Position numbers and translations under genes: made by a program
The notes under the pieces: model-generated
Database searches by the model: none
What the model saw: only the letters and a program-made list of their open reading frames with translations
What the model was told of the DNA's origin: nothing
NCBI RefSeq assembly: GCF_000412675.1
Contig: NC_021505.1
Coordinates: 4,086,501 to 4,150,500 of the forward strand
Length of the DNA stretch: 64,000 nucleotides
DNA from: Pseudomonas putida NBRC 14164
Lineage (GTDB): Bacteria > Pseudomonadota > Gammaproteobacteria > Pseudomonadales > Pseudomonadaceae
Reading direction: 5' to 3'
In this document: in pieces, positions 16,397 to 26,158 of the stretch
How positions within the stretch are numbered: position 1 is the first letter of the stretch
Layout: the number at the start of each line of letters is the position of its first letter

Positions 16397-19300
16397 TCAG
16401 GCCTGGCCGCGCTCCTTGCCATATAACAGTTGGTGAGTCAGTTGCACCAACAGGGCTCGCTCGTCCTGGTCGCGTTCGATGACCAGGTCGTCAAGGCGCT
16501 GGGTGACTTCAGCGGGGGCAAGTTCAGCACGTTGCTGCTCTATAAGCTGTACGCGGTCCCGATAGACACGCTCCAGGTTGGTGAAGTACTCGCTGCTCCG
16601 TTCGCACAGGTAACGCTGCCAGAACTCGCGCTGTGCAAGACTGCGCGAGAGGTTGAGCAATGTTTCAGCATCCTTGACTCGACGCAACGCCTGCGCAATC
16701 GCTGCATCGCTAACCCCCGCCGTTTCGCTGGCATCCATGGTCTGCGGCTGGAAGGGCAACTGCAGTACCTCGTGCAGCTTGACTCGGAAATACAGGTTGA
16801 TCGTGTCGATGGTATCGTCGTCAACAAACTGCCCCTGGGCTGCGCGTCGGGCTGTTTCGGCAGTGGCACGTCGTTCGACTTGCTCCAGGCGGAACAACCC
16901 CCGCCCAAGATTGAGCAACTGATTACCGCGATCAGGTGAGGTGTTGTTTTCAGCCTGGGCAATCGCTGCCCGCTTTAGCAAATCGCTGAAGCGGCGAACG
17001 ACGCGGTTGATCGAGCCGAACGGGGGGCGCAACTCGGCGAACACTTCCAAACGCAAAGCCGTATTGCTGCACAAGGCATCCAACAGCGTCCACAGGTTGC
17101 CCCGCAGGTACTCGCTGGCGTTGACATAGTCGGTAGTGCGTTCCAACTGCTCAACCAGCGCAAACAAACCGACGCTGTCAGGCATGCCTGCCAATTCATC
17201 CCACTGCCGCCCTCGCGCCTCCAAAGTGCTGGCCTCGCTACCCTCCACCCACAGCGAACGTGCCCGTTGCAGCCCTTTCAACGACGGCGCAGGCATCACA
17301 CCCTCTTCCAGAATGACATCGAAGGCATACAGGCGCTGCACGTCATACGTGCTCAGGGGGTTGCGCACCACCACGAACATGTGCCGAAAGTACTGCGGCA
17401 TCCTCAGGACAACTTCCGGTATTACCTTCAGGTGATTACCACTCAGGTTCACTTTTTCAAGCGAGCTGCAAAGTTCGAGGCCACTCGGCCAGACGCCCAG
17501 GCGGCAATGCTGCAAATCCAGCTCACGCAAATGAGACAGCTGGTTGTAGGGCACAGGATATTGCCCCAATGGGTTGTAACTCAGGTCTACCGCTTCCAGT
17601 CGTGGGAGGCGGTTGATTGCGCTGATGGAGCTGATGTTCAAGTGAATGTTGTTACGAGCCAGGCGTAAGGTGCGCAGTTCGATAAGGTAGGCGATACCGA
17701 TCGGTACTGCAGATAGCTGGTTACCGACGAGGTTCAACTCGGTCAGGGCCGTAAGGCCGTGGAGGAAGTCCACCGGTACAACGGTGACCGCGGTGTCGTT
17801 GACCACTAATGAAACGAGGCGAGGGAAGTCCACCGACAACGGCAATGACGGGAGTGTCGTGATGCTTGGCCCCTCCAGCCTGAGGCGCTGGCCAATGGTG
17901 TTTCCTTCGCTGTCGTAAACTTGTTCGCCCTGGAAACGCCAAGCCCTGCGAATGCTGTCAGCGACAACCTTTCGGCACGTTTGGCGGGCCTCGTTCAATT
18001 CGCTGCCATACCATTGGTTGAGTGCCCGATCCAATCGGTTGTAGCTATCCTCCAGATCAAGCAGGTGCTGGAATGCCTGATCACCGAAACCTTGCAGCCG
18101 TATGGCCTCTTGCTCGAGTTCGACGTCACCGAGCCCTCGATACAGTACTCCCAGGCGGGCGCGCAACAGCTGCTGCAGGCCGGTACCGGCTTCGCCGCGG
18201 CCGCTCAGCAGATAGCCGACCCTGCCATTGGTCAAACGCTGGCCCGGGTTGAACCACGGGGCTTGCTCACGCCATCCGAGCAGGTGCAGGCGGGCGGTGC
18301 GCGTGTCGGGCACCAAGGCCTGGAGCTTGGCACGCAATAGCGCGGCAGGCTGCTCAGCGGGCAACCCCATTCGGCCAAGCTGTTCGGGCGTCAGCAAAGC
18401 GGCAAGGGCCTGAAAGATCGTGCCTGGTTCGGCGACTTCCGCGGAATGTTCATAGCCCTGCCCATCGAACAAGCGAAAACGTCCGTGGACATGGACCATT
18501 GACACGGTTTCACCCTCGGTCGACATGGCCGACAACCGGGTCAGCAAACGACCGTAGGGCGAGCCGTCGCGTAACTCCACCCCGAGCTGCGAAGGCCAGT
18601 TGGGCAGCCTCGACAGCAGGTTGATCACCAGTTCCCCGGCCTCGTCTGTGTAATCACTGCTTAGAAACACGCCCTGCACTGCCCGGTCCAGCCGCGCCAC
18701 CTGCGACAAGAAGCGCGCCTTGGTCGCCATCTTCACAGACAGCCTGCCGAGCCTGGACAGCTTGGCCTGGGCGTTATCGGCTTCGGCCACGACCTCCGCG
18801 ACATAGGCGTCAGGCAAGTGGGGGAAATCACGCTTTACCAACCTGGCTACGGGGTCATCCGGCAGCCTGACCCGGGTCAGATGCTGCAGCAGAGGCCCCT
18901 CCAGCTGGGGTTGCTGCTGCAGTAAAGCGGCTTTGAGGGCGGCCGGATCCAGGTCCGTCATTCCAGGCCGGGCCAGGCACCACGCCTGGATCTCGGCATC
19001 CCCCCCCACCACCGATGCATCGCCAAGCGATGTGAAAAACGCCTCGATACGGGTGTTGGCATCAAAACGCCGCAAGGTCTCGCGCAGGGTAACCGGCAGC
19101 GGGCGGTTCTCAATTATCAGGCCGCGGAGTATGTCCTTGTTCATGCCCGCCATGTGTACGATCTGCTGTGCATGTTCGGTGCTCAGCAGTGCCTGGAACG
19201 GCCACAACGTATCGAGCATGCGGGCGCTGTCATCCCAGGTCTGCGGGCGAGCCGACCGCACATGCCAACTGCGCTCGCCATTGAACTCCACGACCGGTCC

Positions 19301-20887
19301 AAAGGTTTCATCACCGCGTGGATGACGCAGCCGCCACGGCCCCTGCACCTGCGGGCGATGAACCTCATGGTAGCGATCACCACTGCGCATCCAGCGGCGT
19401 GTACCGCTGCCATACAAGCCATCATCAGCCAGGGTGCGTTCATCGGGCGTCGACTCGTAGACCGTGAGGTCGCTGGACCATAACCTTTGCTGACCATTGT
19501 CCAGCCTCACTGGCTCAAGGCCATCGACGAAGCGGCTGCGCACGAAGTGGCCGGTAGCGCCGATCACCGCACCCGTCACCGCAACCTGGGCCAGGGTCTC
19601 AGCCACACCAAGCAGGTGCTCCAGCGCTTCATGCTGGTGGCCGTACGCCCAGTCCGTCACACCCTCGTAGACCCCGGAAACGGTTTGTACCAGCATCCGC
19701 CCCAGCAACAACTCACCCACCACGGGGACAAACATGCCGGCCAGATTGGCCACGTCCCAGCCCAGCGACTTCCAGCTTGCCTGGCGCTGTTTGGCCGCCC
19801 GCGCATCAGCTTGTGCCAGCGGCACCAATAGCAGGCTGGCGTCGCTTTTTATCCGTTTTACTTGCTGCTCGACCAGCCGTACGGACACGTCCCCCTGGCC
19901 AGTCGTGCCATCCATCTGCAGGTCAGGCTCTGGGTCTTTGAGACGTGTCTGAAGCAGTTGCACGAAGTCCTGACGGTCCTCAAGCGCAATCAACTGGATA
20001 AAGTAATCCTGATATTCAGGTGCATTCAGCCGCTTGACCATGGCCTGATGCATCTGCCCCAGCGTGAGGAAGTGATGCAAGGCCTGCGACGGGTCGCTGG
20101 GAAGATAGAGGACCCAGCCACTTGCCTCGCCAGCTGCGTCACGCAACGCGATCACCAGGGCATCTGCCACAGGCTTGCCGAGCATGGTCAACAACCCTGG
20201 GTAACCTTGCAGGTGCAGGCCCTCACTGTGCTTGGCATCCGCCACCTCGGCCAGCGCCTCACACACCTGCTCGTTCAGTTCACCCTGGATCACTGCCAGC
20301 TCAGCAGCCAGCCGGAGCCCCGCACGCTTTTCCGCGACAAGCAGCTTGCACGTTTGAGCGTTGAAGGTTTGATCAATCAGGGTTTGATACAACCTGCCAG
20401 TGTCCAGATCCCTGCACGCTTTCACAAAGGCATCGTCGGCGCGATAGAGCACCTTGCGCCCGCCGTTGACGACAAACTCACCGCGTAGCGGCGTGGCGCC
20501 GCTGGGAAAGTTCTGCATGAGACGCAGCAGCGCGGATTGGCGCACCTCGATAGTCCCCAGGGAAAAACCGAGAAAGCCGTCGCTAACCACCCCGCCCTCG
20601 GGTTCAAGCCATTCAAGCTCGTTCAGTTTGCTGCCCGCGGGGAGCCGGCCCTCGAGCAACGTGCCAAGCTTGTCCAGGGCGAAGGTTTGCAGCGGGACAA
20701 GCCCCCGAGTGGCTGCGCGTACGCTGTCCTGCCCGGCCTTGTGGTCCTTGAACAGGTTGCGCAGGCGTTTGATTTGTTGCGGGGTCGCTGCACGTAACCA
20801 TTCGGGCAGCAGCTTGCCGATGAAGGCATCGGTCGCGCTGGCGCGCGTTGGGGTCTGGGCAGTAGGGATTTCGGTGGGGTTGGCCAT
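16397..20887 (-). CDS. LRR protein with NEL (IpaH-type E3 ligase) domain lacking the catalytic Cys
   Basis: This 1496-residue protein has an N-terminal DUF6543/dermonecrotic-toxin-like region, a hydrophobic stretch around residues 380-430 (FVPVVGELLLGRMLVQTV), leucine-rich repeats around 1020-1165 (LTELNLVGNQLSAVPIGI, LEAVDLSYNPLGQYPV and others), and a C-terminal NEL domain from about 1250. NEL domains ubiquitinate host proteins through a Cys-x-Asp. Hand alignment with IpaH9.8 (CEDRVALTWNNL) places SINRVVRRFSDL here, so Ser1292 and Asn1294 replace Cys and Asp. Flanking helices still match (LLNLGRGLFRLEQ). Either it is catalytically dead or it works differently. Delivery and target are unknown; no secretion signal is visible. 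It stands alone between operons. Confidence 0.85.
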   Translation of the reverse strand: MANPTEIPTAQTPTRASATDAFIGKLLPEWLRAATPQQIKRLRNLFKDHKAGQDSVRAATRGLVPLQTFALDKLGTLLEGRLPAGSKLNELEWLEPEGGVVSDGFLGFSLGTIEVRQSALLRLMQNFPSGATPLRGEFVVNGGRKVLYRADDAFVKACRDLDTGRLYQTLIDQTFNAQTCKLLVAEKRAGLRLAAELAVIQGELNEQVCEALAEVADAKHSEGLHLQGYPGLLTMLGKPVADALVIALRDAAGEASGWVLYLPSDPSQALHHFLTLGQMHQAMVKRLNAPEYQDYFIQLIALEDRQDFVQLLQTRLKDPEPDLQMDGTTGQGDVSVRLVEQQVKRIKSDASLLLVPLAQADARAAKQRQASWKSLGWDVANLAGMFVPVVGELLLGRMLVQTVSGVYEGVTDWAYGHQHEALEHLLGVAETLAQVAVTGAVIGATGHFVRSRFVDGLEPVRLDNGQQRLWSSDLTVYESTPDERTLADDGLYGSGTRRWMRSGDRYHEVHRPQVQGPWRLRHPRGDETFGPVVEFNGERSWHVRSARPQTWDDSARMLDTLWPFQALLSTEHAQQIVHMAGMNKDILRGLIIENRPLPVTLRETLRRFDANTRIEAFFTSLGDASVVGGDAEIQAWCLARPGMTDLDPAALKAALLQQQPQLEGPLLQHLTRVRLPDDPVARLVKRDFPHLPDAYVAEVVAEADNAQAKLSRLGRLSVKMATKARFLSQVARLDRAVQGVFLSSDYTDEAGELVINLLSRLPNWPSQLGVELRDGSPYGRLLTRLSAMSTEGETVSMVHVHGRFRLFDGQGYEHSAEVAEPGTIFQALAALLTPEQLGRMGLPAEQPAALLRAKLQALVPDTRTARLHLLGWREQAPWFNPGQRLTNGRVGYLLSGRGEAGTGLQQLLRARLGVLYRGLGDVELEQEAIRLQGFGDQAFQHLLDLEDSYNRLDRALNQWYGSELNEARQTCRKVVADSIRRAWRFQGEQVYDSEGNTIGQRLRLEGPSITTLPSLPLSVDFPRLVSLVVNDTAVTVVPVDFLHGLTALTELNLVGNQLSAVPIGIAYLIELRTLRLARNNIHLNISSISAINRLPRLEAVDLSYNPLGQYPVPYNQLSHLRELDLQHCRLGVWPSGLELCSSLEKVNLSGNHLKVIPEVVLRMPQYFRHMFVVVRNPLSTYDVQRLYAFDVILEEGVMPAPSLKGLQRARSLWVEGSEASTLEARGRQWDELAGMPDSVGLFALVEQLERTTDYVNASEYLRGNLWTLLDALCSNTALRLEVFAELRPPFGSINRVVRRFSDLLKRAAIAQAENNTSPDRGNQLLNLGRGLFRLEQVERRATAETARRAAQGQFVDDDTIDTINLYFRVKLHEVLQLPFQPQTMDASETAGVSDAAIAQALRRVKDAETLLNLSRSLAQREFWQRYLCERSSEYFTNLERVYRDRVQLIEQQRAELAPAEVTQRLDDLVIERDQDERALLVQLTHQLLYGKERGQA

Positions 20888-21044
20888 GATTGGGGGCGAT
20901 CTTTGTTGACATGGGGAACACCCACTCTGTCAGCTGATACGCGCCGTCATCAGGGGGAACCTCAGCCACCGGCCCCAGGGTCTGCATGAAACGCCTCGAG
21001 AGGAAGGGCAGGCGAGGCGTGTTTCAGCTCAGCTTCATCCAGTA

Positions 21045-22079
21045 TCAAGGCTTTTCCTGTGCGGGCGCTTGTCGCCCCAGTACCAGGCTTCGGTAATGCC
21101 CCGGATTGCAACCGAACCACTTGCGAAAAGCCTTGTAGAACGAACTGCTGTCGGCAAAGCCCAACCGCTCGGCGATCTCGCCAAGGCCCACCGCGGGGTC
21201 GGACAACCAGGCAATGGCCTGCTCGCGGCGTACGCTGTCCTTGAGCCCTTGGTAGGTTTGCCCCTCCTCCACCAGGCGCCGGCGCAAGGTTGAAAGAGAG
21301 ATGCACAACCCGCCAGCCACGGCTTCGGCATCCGGCAAGCCGGCCGGGTCCATGCGCCGCAACTGATCACGGATGCGCCGCGCCAGGCTGGCGGGGTCAC
21401 GGTATTTCACCAGGATATTATCCGGCGCACCGGCGAGAAACCGCTGCAACTCCTCTTCGCTGCGCTTTAGCGGCAGTTCCAGGCAATCAGACGCGATGAT
21501 CATGCGCGTACGCGGGCGCTCAAAGCAGAGGTTTTCCGAAAACATCACCCGATAGTCGTCACAGAACGGCGGCTCGGCACAGCGCAGGTCAATGGCCAGG
21601 ATAGGGATGCGCCGCCCGGCCAGCCAGCAGGCCACCCCATGCACGATCATCCAGAACGTGAAATAGGTGAATGCGCGGCGCGGTTCGTCACGCGGTTCGT
21701 TGATGACGATCTCCGCCAGGCCTGCCTGGCGCACCAGGCTGGGCTGCATGTCTTCGAGCATCAGCGACAGGAACGCCAGCGCGGTTTCCAGGCCGGCGCC
21801 CAAGGTCGGCTGACCCATGCTGGCACGGCACATGAACGCCAGGCTGCCGCTGCGCAGGCCGCGCGGATCCATCGCGAAAAACTCGTCGTTGCAGCGCCGT
21901 GCCAGCAAGCGCCACAGCCGAGCATAGGACTCGGCACTGACCCGCGCCTCTGGAAGGTGCAATTGTTCAACGGCAATGCCTGCCCGGGCCAGCAAGCCGC
22001 TATCAGGCTTACCGGCGGGGCAGGTCTGCAACAGCGCTTCGCGCACCAGTTGCATCGAAATCGTATCTTTGTCGCTCAT
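21045..22079 (-). CDS. AraC-family regulator (OruR/AraC N-terminal type)
   Basis: This 344-residue protein has an Arabinose_bd-type N-terminal domain (FMCRASMGQPTLGAGLETAL) and a C-terminal AraC HTH from about residue 245 (SLSTLRRRLVEEGQTYQGLK, then GLGEIAERLGFADSSSFYKA and FRKWFGCNPGHYR). I start at the ATG at 22079 (MSDKDTISMQ), which has AGGA 7 bases upstream; the ATG at 22109 lacks a clear ribosome-binding site. It lies between the NEL gene and the phnW regulator, same strand as both, with no evident partner operon, so the regulated genes are unknown. Confidence 0.85.
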   Translation of the reverse strand: MSDKDTISMQLVREALLQTCPAGKPDSGLLARAGIAVEQLHLPEARVSAESYARLWRLLARRCNDEFFAMDPRGLRSGSLAFMCRASMGQPTLGAGLETALAFLSLMLEDMQPSLVRQAGLAEIVINEPRDEPRRAFTYFTFWMIVHGVACWLAGRRIPILAIDLRCAEPPFCDDYRVMFSENLCFERPRTRMIIASDCLELPLKRSEEELQRFLAGAPDNILVKYRDPASLARRIRDQLRRMDPAGLPDAEAVAGGLCISLSTLRRRLVEEGQTYQGLKDSVRREQAIAWLSDPAVGLGEIAERLGFADSSSFYKAFRKWFGCNPGHYRSLVLGRQAPAQEKP

Positions 22080-22136
22080 CGACGGTCCTGTCGGCTGGTT
22101 GCCGGCCATCTTAGGCTGCCACGCTGAAAACAGCCA

Positions 22137-23000
22137 TCACAGCCCCGCCGCCAGCCCCAGGAATGCCTGGATAAGGCGCAATTCTCGACGACGCTCCAGG
22201 CAACCAATCAAGTGTTGGTTGATCAGGCCCTCGCCAGATAAGGGTCGTGCGACCACCCGTGGGTCATTGGCCACTTCAGTTGATGAAACAACGCCAATAC
22301 CCAACTCCGAGGCCACCGCCTCGGTCACCGCCTCACGGCTGTCCAGCTCCAGCAATACACGCGGTTGCACACCCGCCTTGGTGCAGGCCTTGTCGAAGGT
22401 ACGCCGGGTGGTGGAGCTGGGTTCGCGCAGCACCATGATCTGCTGGTGCAGCTTGGCCAACGGCAAGTCTTCCTCATCGCTCGCCCAGGCATGCCCCGCC
22501 GGCAACAAGGCACACAGGCGAGACTCACAAAGACTTTGCAAATGCAGCCCCCTGCGCGGCTCGATCTCGGTCAGCACAGCCACGTCGGCATGCTCGCTGA
22601 GCAACGCAGCCAGGGTTTCCTGAGCATTGCCCAGGCGCAGGTTGACGGTGATGCCCGGGTAGCGCTCGCGCAACAGCGCCAGCATCGGCATCACCCGGTG
22701 CGGGCCATCGGCTGCCACCTCCAGGCGCCCGGTCAGCAACTGGCGATTGGCTTCGAGCATGGCCTGTGCTTCTTCGGCCAGGCCAAACATGGCGCGGGTG
22801 ATGGCCGCCAGGCGGATGCCTTCTTCAGTCAACTCCACACGCCGTGCGGTGCGCCGCAGCAAGGTGATCTGGTAGTGCTCCTCCAGGGCCTTGACGTGCC
22901 CGGTCACCGCCGGCTGGCTGATGAACAGGCGCTCGGCAGCACGCGTAAAACTACCCTCTCGGGCCACCGCGTCGAAGGCACGTAGCTGGAACAGGTTCAT
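22137..23000 (-). CDS. LysR-type regulator of phnW-phnX
   Basis: This 287-residue LysR protein has an N-terminal winged helix (NLFQLRAFDAVAREGSFTRA, then FISQPAVTGHVKALEE) and a periplasmic-binding-protein-like effector domain. It is divergent from phnW with a 112-base gap holding a TTAT-N7-ATAA dyad, the usual LysR arrangement. By context it should activate 2-aminoethylphosphonate catabolism in response to the substrate, which in pseudomonads is reported to be independent of phosphate status; that link is inference. Confidence 0.88.
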   Translation of the reverse strand: MNLFQLRAFDAVAREGSFTRAAERLFISQPAVTGHVKALEEHYQITLLRRTARRVELTEEGIRLAAITRAMFGLAEEAQAMLEANRQLLTGRLEVAADGPHRVMPMLALLRERYPGITVNLRLGNAQETLAALLSEHADVAVLTEIEPRRGLHLQSLCESRLCALLPAGHAWASDEEDLPLAKLHQQIMVLREPSSTTRRTFDKACTKAGVQPRVLLELDSREAVTEAVASELGIGVVSSTEVANDPRVVARPLSGEGLINQHLIGCLERRRELRLIQAFLGLAAGL

Positions 23001-23015
23001 ATTTATCGGCCTGAC

Positions 23016-23030
23016 TTATAGCTGGGATAA
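23016..23030. promoter_or_regulatory. Candidate LysR box for phnW
   Basis: TTATAGCTGGGATAA is a 15-bp dyad with TTAT/ATAA arms and the T-N11-A core expected for LysR proteins. It lies between the divergent LysR gene (start 23000) and phnW (start 23113), about 85-97 bases upstream of phnW. Confidence 0.45.
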
Positions 23031-23112
23031 CAACAAACAATTTGATTGATGACAGCCCGGATTGCAACCTAGGACCCGTAGTTTCACTCCACCGCTTGTG
23101 AGGAAAAACGGA

Positions 23113-24219
23113 ATGAGCAACGCCCCTATCTTGCTGACCCCCGGTCCCCTGACCACATCAATCCGCACCCGCCAAGCCATGCTGGTGGACTGGGGCTCCT
23201 GGGACCGTGACTTCAACCAGCTGACTGCCAGCGTCTGCGAACAACTGCTGGCGATCATCGATGGCACCGCCAGCCACCACTGCGTGCCCCTGCAAGGCAG
23301 CGGCACCTTTGCCGTGGAAGCCGCCATCGGCACCCTGGTGCCACGCGACGGCAAGGTCCTGGTGCTGATCAATGGCGCTTATGGCCAGCGCCTGGCAAAG
23401 ATCTGCAAAGTGCTGGACCGCACCTACAGCACCTTCGAAACCGCCGAAGACCAGCCCACCACTGCCGCTGATGTCGACAGGCTGCTGGCTGCCGACCCGG
23501 CCGTGACCCACGTGGCACTGATCCACTGCGAAACCAGCACCGGCATCCTCAACCCGCTGCCCGAAATCGCCCAGGTGATCAAACGCCACGGCAAGCGCCT
23601 GATCATCGATGCCATGAGCTCGTTCGGCGCGCTGCCGATCGATGCCCGCGAAATCCCCTTCGAAGCGCTGATCGCCGCCTCCGGCAAGTGCCTGGAAGGC
23701 GTGCCCGGCATGGGCTTCGTCTTCGCCGAAAAAACCGCCCTGGCCGCCGCCGAGGGCAATGCCCACTCGCTGGCCATGGACCTGTACGACCAGCACGCCT
23801 ACATGGCCAAGACCGGCCAGTGGCGCTTCACCCCGCCCACCCATGTGGTCGCGGCCCTGCACGAAGCACTGCAGCAATACAACGAGGAAGGCGGGCTGCC
23901 TGCGCGCCACCAACGCTATGCCGACAACTGCAAGACCCTGCTCGACGGCATGGCCGCCATCGGGCTGCGCAGCTTCCTGCCAGCTGACATCCAGGCGCCG
24001 ATCATCGTCACCTTCCACGCACCAAACGATCCCCGCTACCAGTTCAAGGACTTCTACGAGCGGGTCAAGGCCAAGGGCTTCATCCTCTACCCGGGCAAGC
24101 TGACCCAGGTCGAAACCTTCCGCGTCGGCTGCATTGGCGTGGTCGGTGCCGATGGCATGCAGGCCGCCGTGAATGCCGTGGCCGAAGTGCTGCGGGAAAT
24201 GGAAGTGCTGGACATCTGA
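23113..24219 (+). CDS. phnW: 2-aminoethylphosphonate:pyruvate transaminase
   Basis: This 368-residue class V aminotransferase converts 2-aminoethylphosphonate and pyruvate to phosphonoacetaldehyde and alanine. Signature segments include ILLTPGPLTTS at the N-terminus, MLVDWGSWDRDF, DAMSSFGALPID (the Asp contacting PLP) and AASGKCLEGVPGMGF with the Schiff-base Lys. Length matches the family. I use the ATG at 23113. phnX follows 34 bases downstream, and together they form the complete two-step phosphonatase route. Confidence 0.95.
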   Translation: MSNAPILLTPGPLTTSIRTRQAMLVDWGSWDRDFNQLTASVCEQLLAIIDGTASHHCVPLQGSGTFAVEAAIGTLVPRDGKVLVLINGAYGQRLAKICKVLDRTYSTFETAEDQPTTAADVDRLLAADPAVTHVALIHCETSTGILNPLPEIAQVIKRHGKRLIIDAMSSFGALPIDAREIPFEALIAASGKCLEGVPGMGFVFAEKTALAAAEGNAHSLAMDLYDQHAYMAKTGQWRFTPPTHVVAALHEALQQYNEEGGLPARHQRYADNCKTLLDGMAAIGLRSFLPADIQAPIIVTFHAPNDPRYQFKDFYERVKAKGFILYPGKLTQVETFRVGCIGVVGADGMQAAVNAVAEVLREMEVLDI

Positions 24220-24253
24220 CCCTTTGCCCACCCGAATTCAGGAATTAGCGCAC

Positions 24254-25081
24254 ATGAACTACAGCAACCCCACCCAGCTGCAAGCCGCCATCCTCGACTG
24301 GGCCGGCACCGTGGTCGACTTCGGCTCTTTCGCCCCCACCCAGATCTTTGTCGAGGCCTTTGCCGAGTTCGACGTGCAAGTGTCCATCGAGGAAGCCCGT
24401 GGCCCGATGGGCATGGGCAAATGGGACCACATCCGCACCCTGTGCAACGTGCCGGAAATTGCCGAACGCTACCGCAAGGTGTTCGGCCGCACGCCGACCG
24501 ACGACGACGTCACCGCCATCTACAACCGCTTCATGCCGCTGCAGATAGAAAAGATCGCCGTGCACTCGGCGCTGATCCCCGGTGCGCTGGACACCCTTAC
24601 CGGGCTTCGCCAGGATGGCCTGAAGATCGGCTCGTGCTCGGGCTATCCGAAGGTAGTGATGGACAAGGTGGTGGAACTGGCGGCGCAGAACGGCTACGTG
24701 GCCGACCACGTGGTGGCCACCGACGAAACCCCTAACGGCCGACCATGGCCAGCCCAGGCCCTGGCCAACGTGATTGCACTGGGTATTGACGATGTGGCGG
24801 CCTGCGTGAAGGTCGACGACACCGTGCCAGGCATTCTCGAAGGCCGCCGTGCCGGCATGTGGACCGTGGCACTGGTGTGCTCGGGCAACGCCCTGGGGCT
24901 GACCTGGGATGGCTTCCGGGCGCTGAGCGCCGAGAAGCTGGAAAGCGAGCGCACGCGCATCCACGCACTGTTTGCCAGCTCGCGTCCGCACTACCTGATC
25001 GACACCATCAACGAACTGCCTGAAGTGATCGCCGACATCAACCGGCGCCTGGCCAAAGGCGAGATGCCACAAGCCTTCTGA
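24254..25081 (+). CDS. phnX: Phosphonoacetaldehyde hydrolase (phosphonatase)
   Basis: This 275-residue HAD-superfamily enzyme cleaves phosphonoacetaldehyde to acetaldehyde and phosphate. It shows the nucleophile Asp in AAILDWAGTVVDFG (residue 12), the Schiff-base Lys in MGMGKWDHI, the Ser/Cys-containing KIGSCSGYPK loop and the Mg-binding acidic motif in AACVKVDDTVPGI. The ATG at 24254 (MNYSNPTQL) is used. A REP pair follows the stop and probably ends the operon. Confidence 0.95.
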   Translation: MNYSNPTQLQAAILDWAGTVVDFGSFAPTQIFVEAFAEFDVQVSIEEARGPMGMGKWDHIRTLCNVPEIAERYRKVFGRTPTDDDVTAIYNRFMPLQIEKIAVHSALIPGALDTLTGLRQDGLKIGSCSGYPKVVMDKVVELAAQNGYVADHVVATDETPNGRPWPAQALANVIALGIDDVAACVKVDDTVPGILEGRRAGMWTVALVCSGNALGLTWDGFRALSAEKLESERTRIHALFASSRPHYLIDTINELPEVIADINRRLAKGEMPQAF

Positions 25082-25098
25082 AGCCGTGCGCAAGGCCT

Positions 25099-25213
25099 GC
25101 AGGAGCGGCCTCGTGTCGTGATCGGGCTGCGCAGCAGCCCCAGCAATCCAGCCCTTTTTGCTGAATCCGAGGGGCCGCTCTGCGGCCCGATCGTGACACA
25201 AGGCCGCTCCTGC
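25099..25213. repeat. REP inverted pair (BIME-like)
   Basis: Two long arms, GCAGGAGCGGCC at the left and GGCCGCTCCTGC at the right, enclose GC-rich internal hairpins (GGGCTGCGCAGCAGCCCC and GGGGCCGCTCTGCGGCCC). The pair sits immediately downstream of phnX and can fold into a long hairpin that would stabilise or terminate the phn transcript. Confidence 0.8.
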
Positions 25214-25342
25214 AAAGGACCGCGCCAGCCGGCCAAATCAAGCAGGCAATCTGGGTCGCTTTTCAGCCTGGATCTGTACATTGAGTTGCCGCTGCAAGTT
25301 CCCAAAAATGGGCCATCCCTGTCCTGAGATGCCCAGCCCCCA

Positions 25343-26158
25343 ATGAGCACACACCCCCGCACCAGCCGCCTTACCGTCCCGCAACTGGTAGCCATGAAAG
25401 GCCGGCAGAAGATCGTTTCGCTCACCGCCTACTCAAGCTCCATTGCCCGGGTGATCGACCCGCTGGTCGACTTCATCCTGGTCGGCGATTCCACGGCCAT
25501 GGTCGGCTACGGCCGCCCGTCCACCCTGGGCATGCGCCTGGACGAGACCATCGCCCACACCCGCGCTGTGGTCGACAGCACCCGCCTGGCCTGCGTGGTC
25601 GCCGACATGCCGTTTGGCAGCTACCAGGAATCCCGCGAACAAGCCTTTCGCAACTGCGCCCAGGTATTGGCCCGCACCGGCTGCGATGCGCTCAAGCTGG
25701 AGGCCAACCAGGCGTTGGCGAGCACCGTCGAATTCCTGGTCGCACGGGGTATCCCGATCATGGCGCACATCGGCTTGATGCCGCAGTTCGTCAATGCCAT
25801 GGGCGGCTACAAGGCTCAGGGGCTGACCCCTGGCAGCGCTGCAGCCCTGCGCGCCGATGCGCAGGCGAACCTGCATGCGGGTGCTTTCAGCCTGCTGCTC
25901 GAAGGCGTGGCGGAGCCCGTGGCCCACGCCATCACCCAGGCCAGCGATAAACCGACCATTGGCATTGGCGCCTCACCCGCCTGCGATGGCCAGGTGCTGG
26001 TCACCGAAGACCTGCTGGGGCTGGGGGGCGACCACGTGCCACGCTTCGTCAAGCAGTATGCCGACGTCGGCCAGGTGATCCGCGAGGCCTGCACCCGCTA
26101 TGCAGACGAAGTGCGCGACGGGGCGTTCCCTGCCTTGCACCACTGCTACGGGGTTTGA
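25343..26158 (+). CDS. panB: Ketopantoate hydroxymethyltransferase paralogue
   Basis: This 271-residue PanB-family protein retains the metal ligands and catalytic acid by comparison with E. coli PanB: Asp in LVGDSTAMVG, Asp in ADMPFGSY, Glu in LKLEANQ and Glu in LLLEGVAEP. Typical PanB would transfer a hydroxymethyl group from methylene-tetrahydrofolate to 2-oxoisovalerate. There is no panC beside it, and the usual IEGG is changed to LEANQ, so this may be a second, specialised copy acting on another 2-oxo acid. It lies 261 bases after phnX beyond a REP pair and runs convergently into the MocR gene with a 13-base overlap. Confidence 0.82.
   Translation: MSTHPRTSRLTVPQLVAMKGRQKIVSLTAYSSSIARVIDPLVDFILVGDSTAMVGYGRPSTLGMRLDETIAHTRAVVDSTRLACVVADMPFGSYQESREQAFRNCAQVLARTGCDALKLEANQALASTVEFLVARGIPIMAHIGLMPQFVNAMGGYKAQGLTPGSAAALRADAQANLHAGAFSLLLEGVAEPVAHAITQASDKPTIGIGASPACDGQVLVTEDLLGLGGDHVPRFVKQYADVGQVIREACTRYADEVRDGAFPALHHCYGV

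Noticed and set aside
14167..16482. A 771-codon plus-strand frame over the acyl-CoA ligase
   Set aside because: Antisense shadow of the ligase and hydroxyacyl-CoA dehydrogenase genes; no protein-like motifs.
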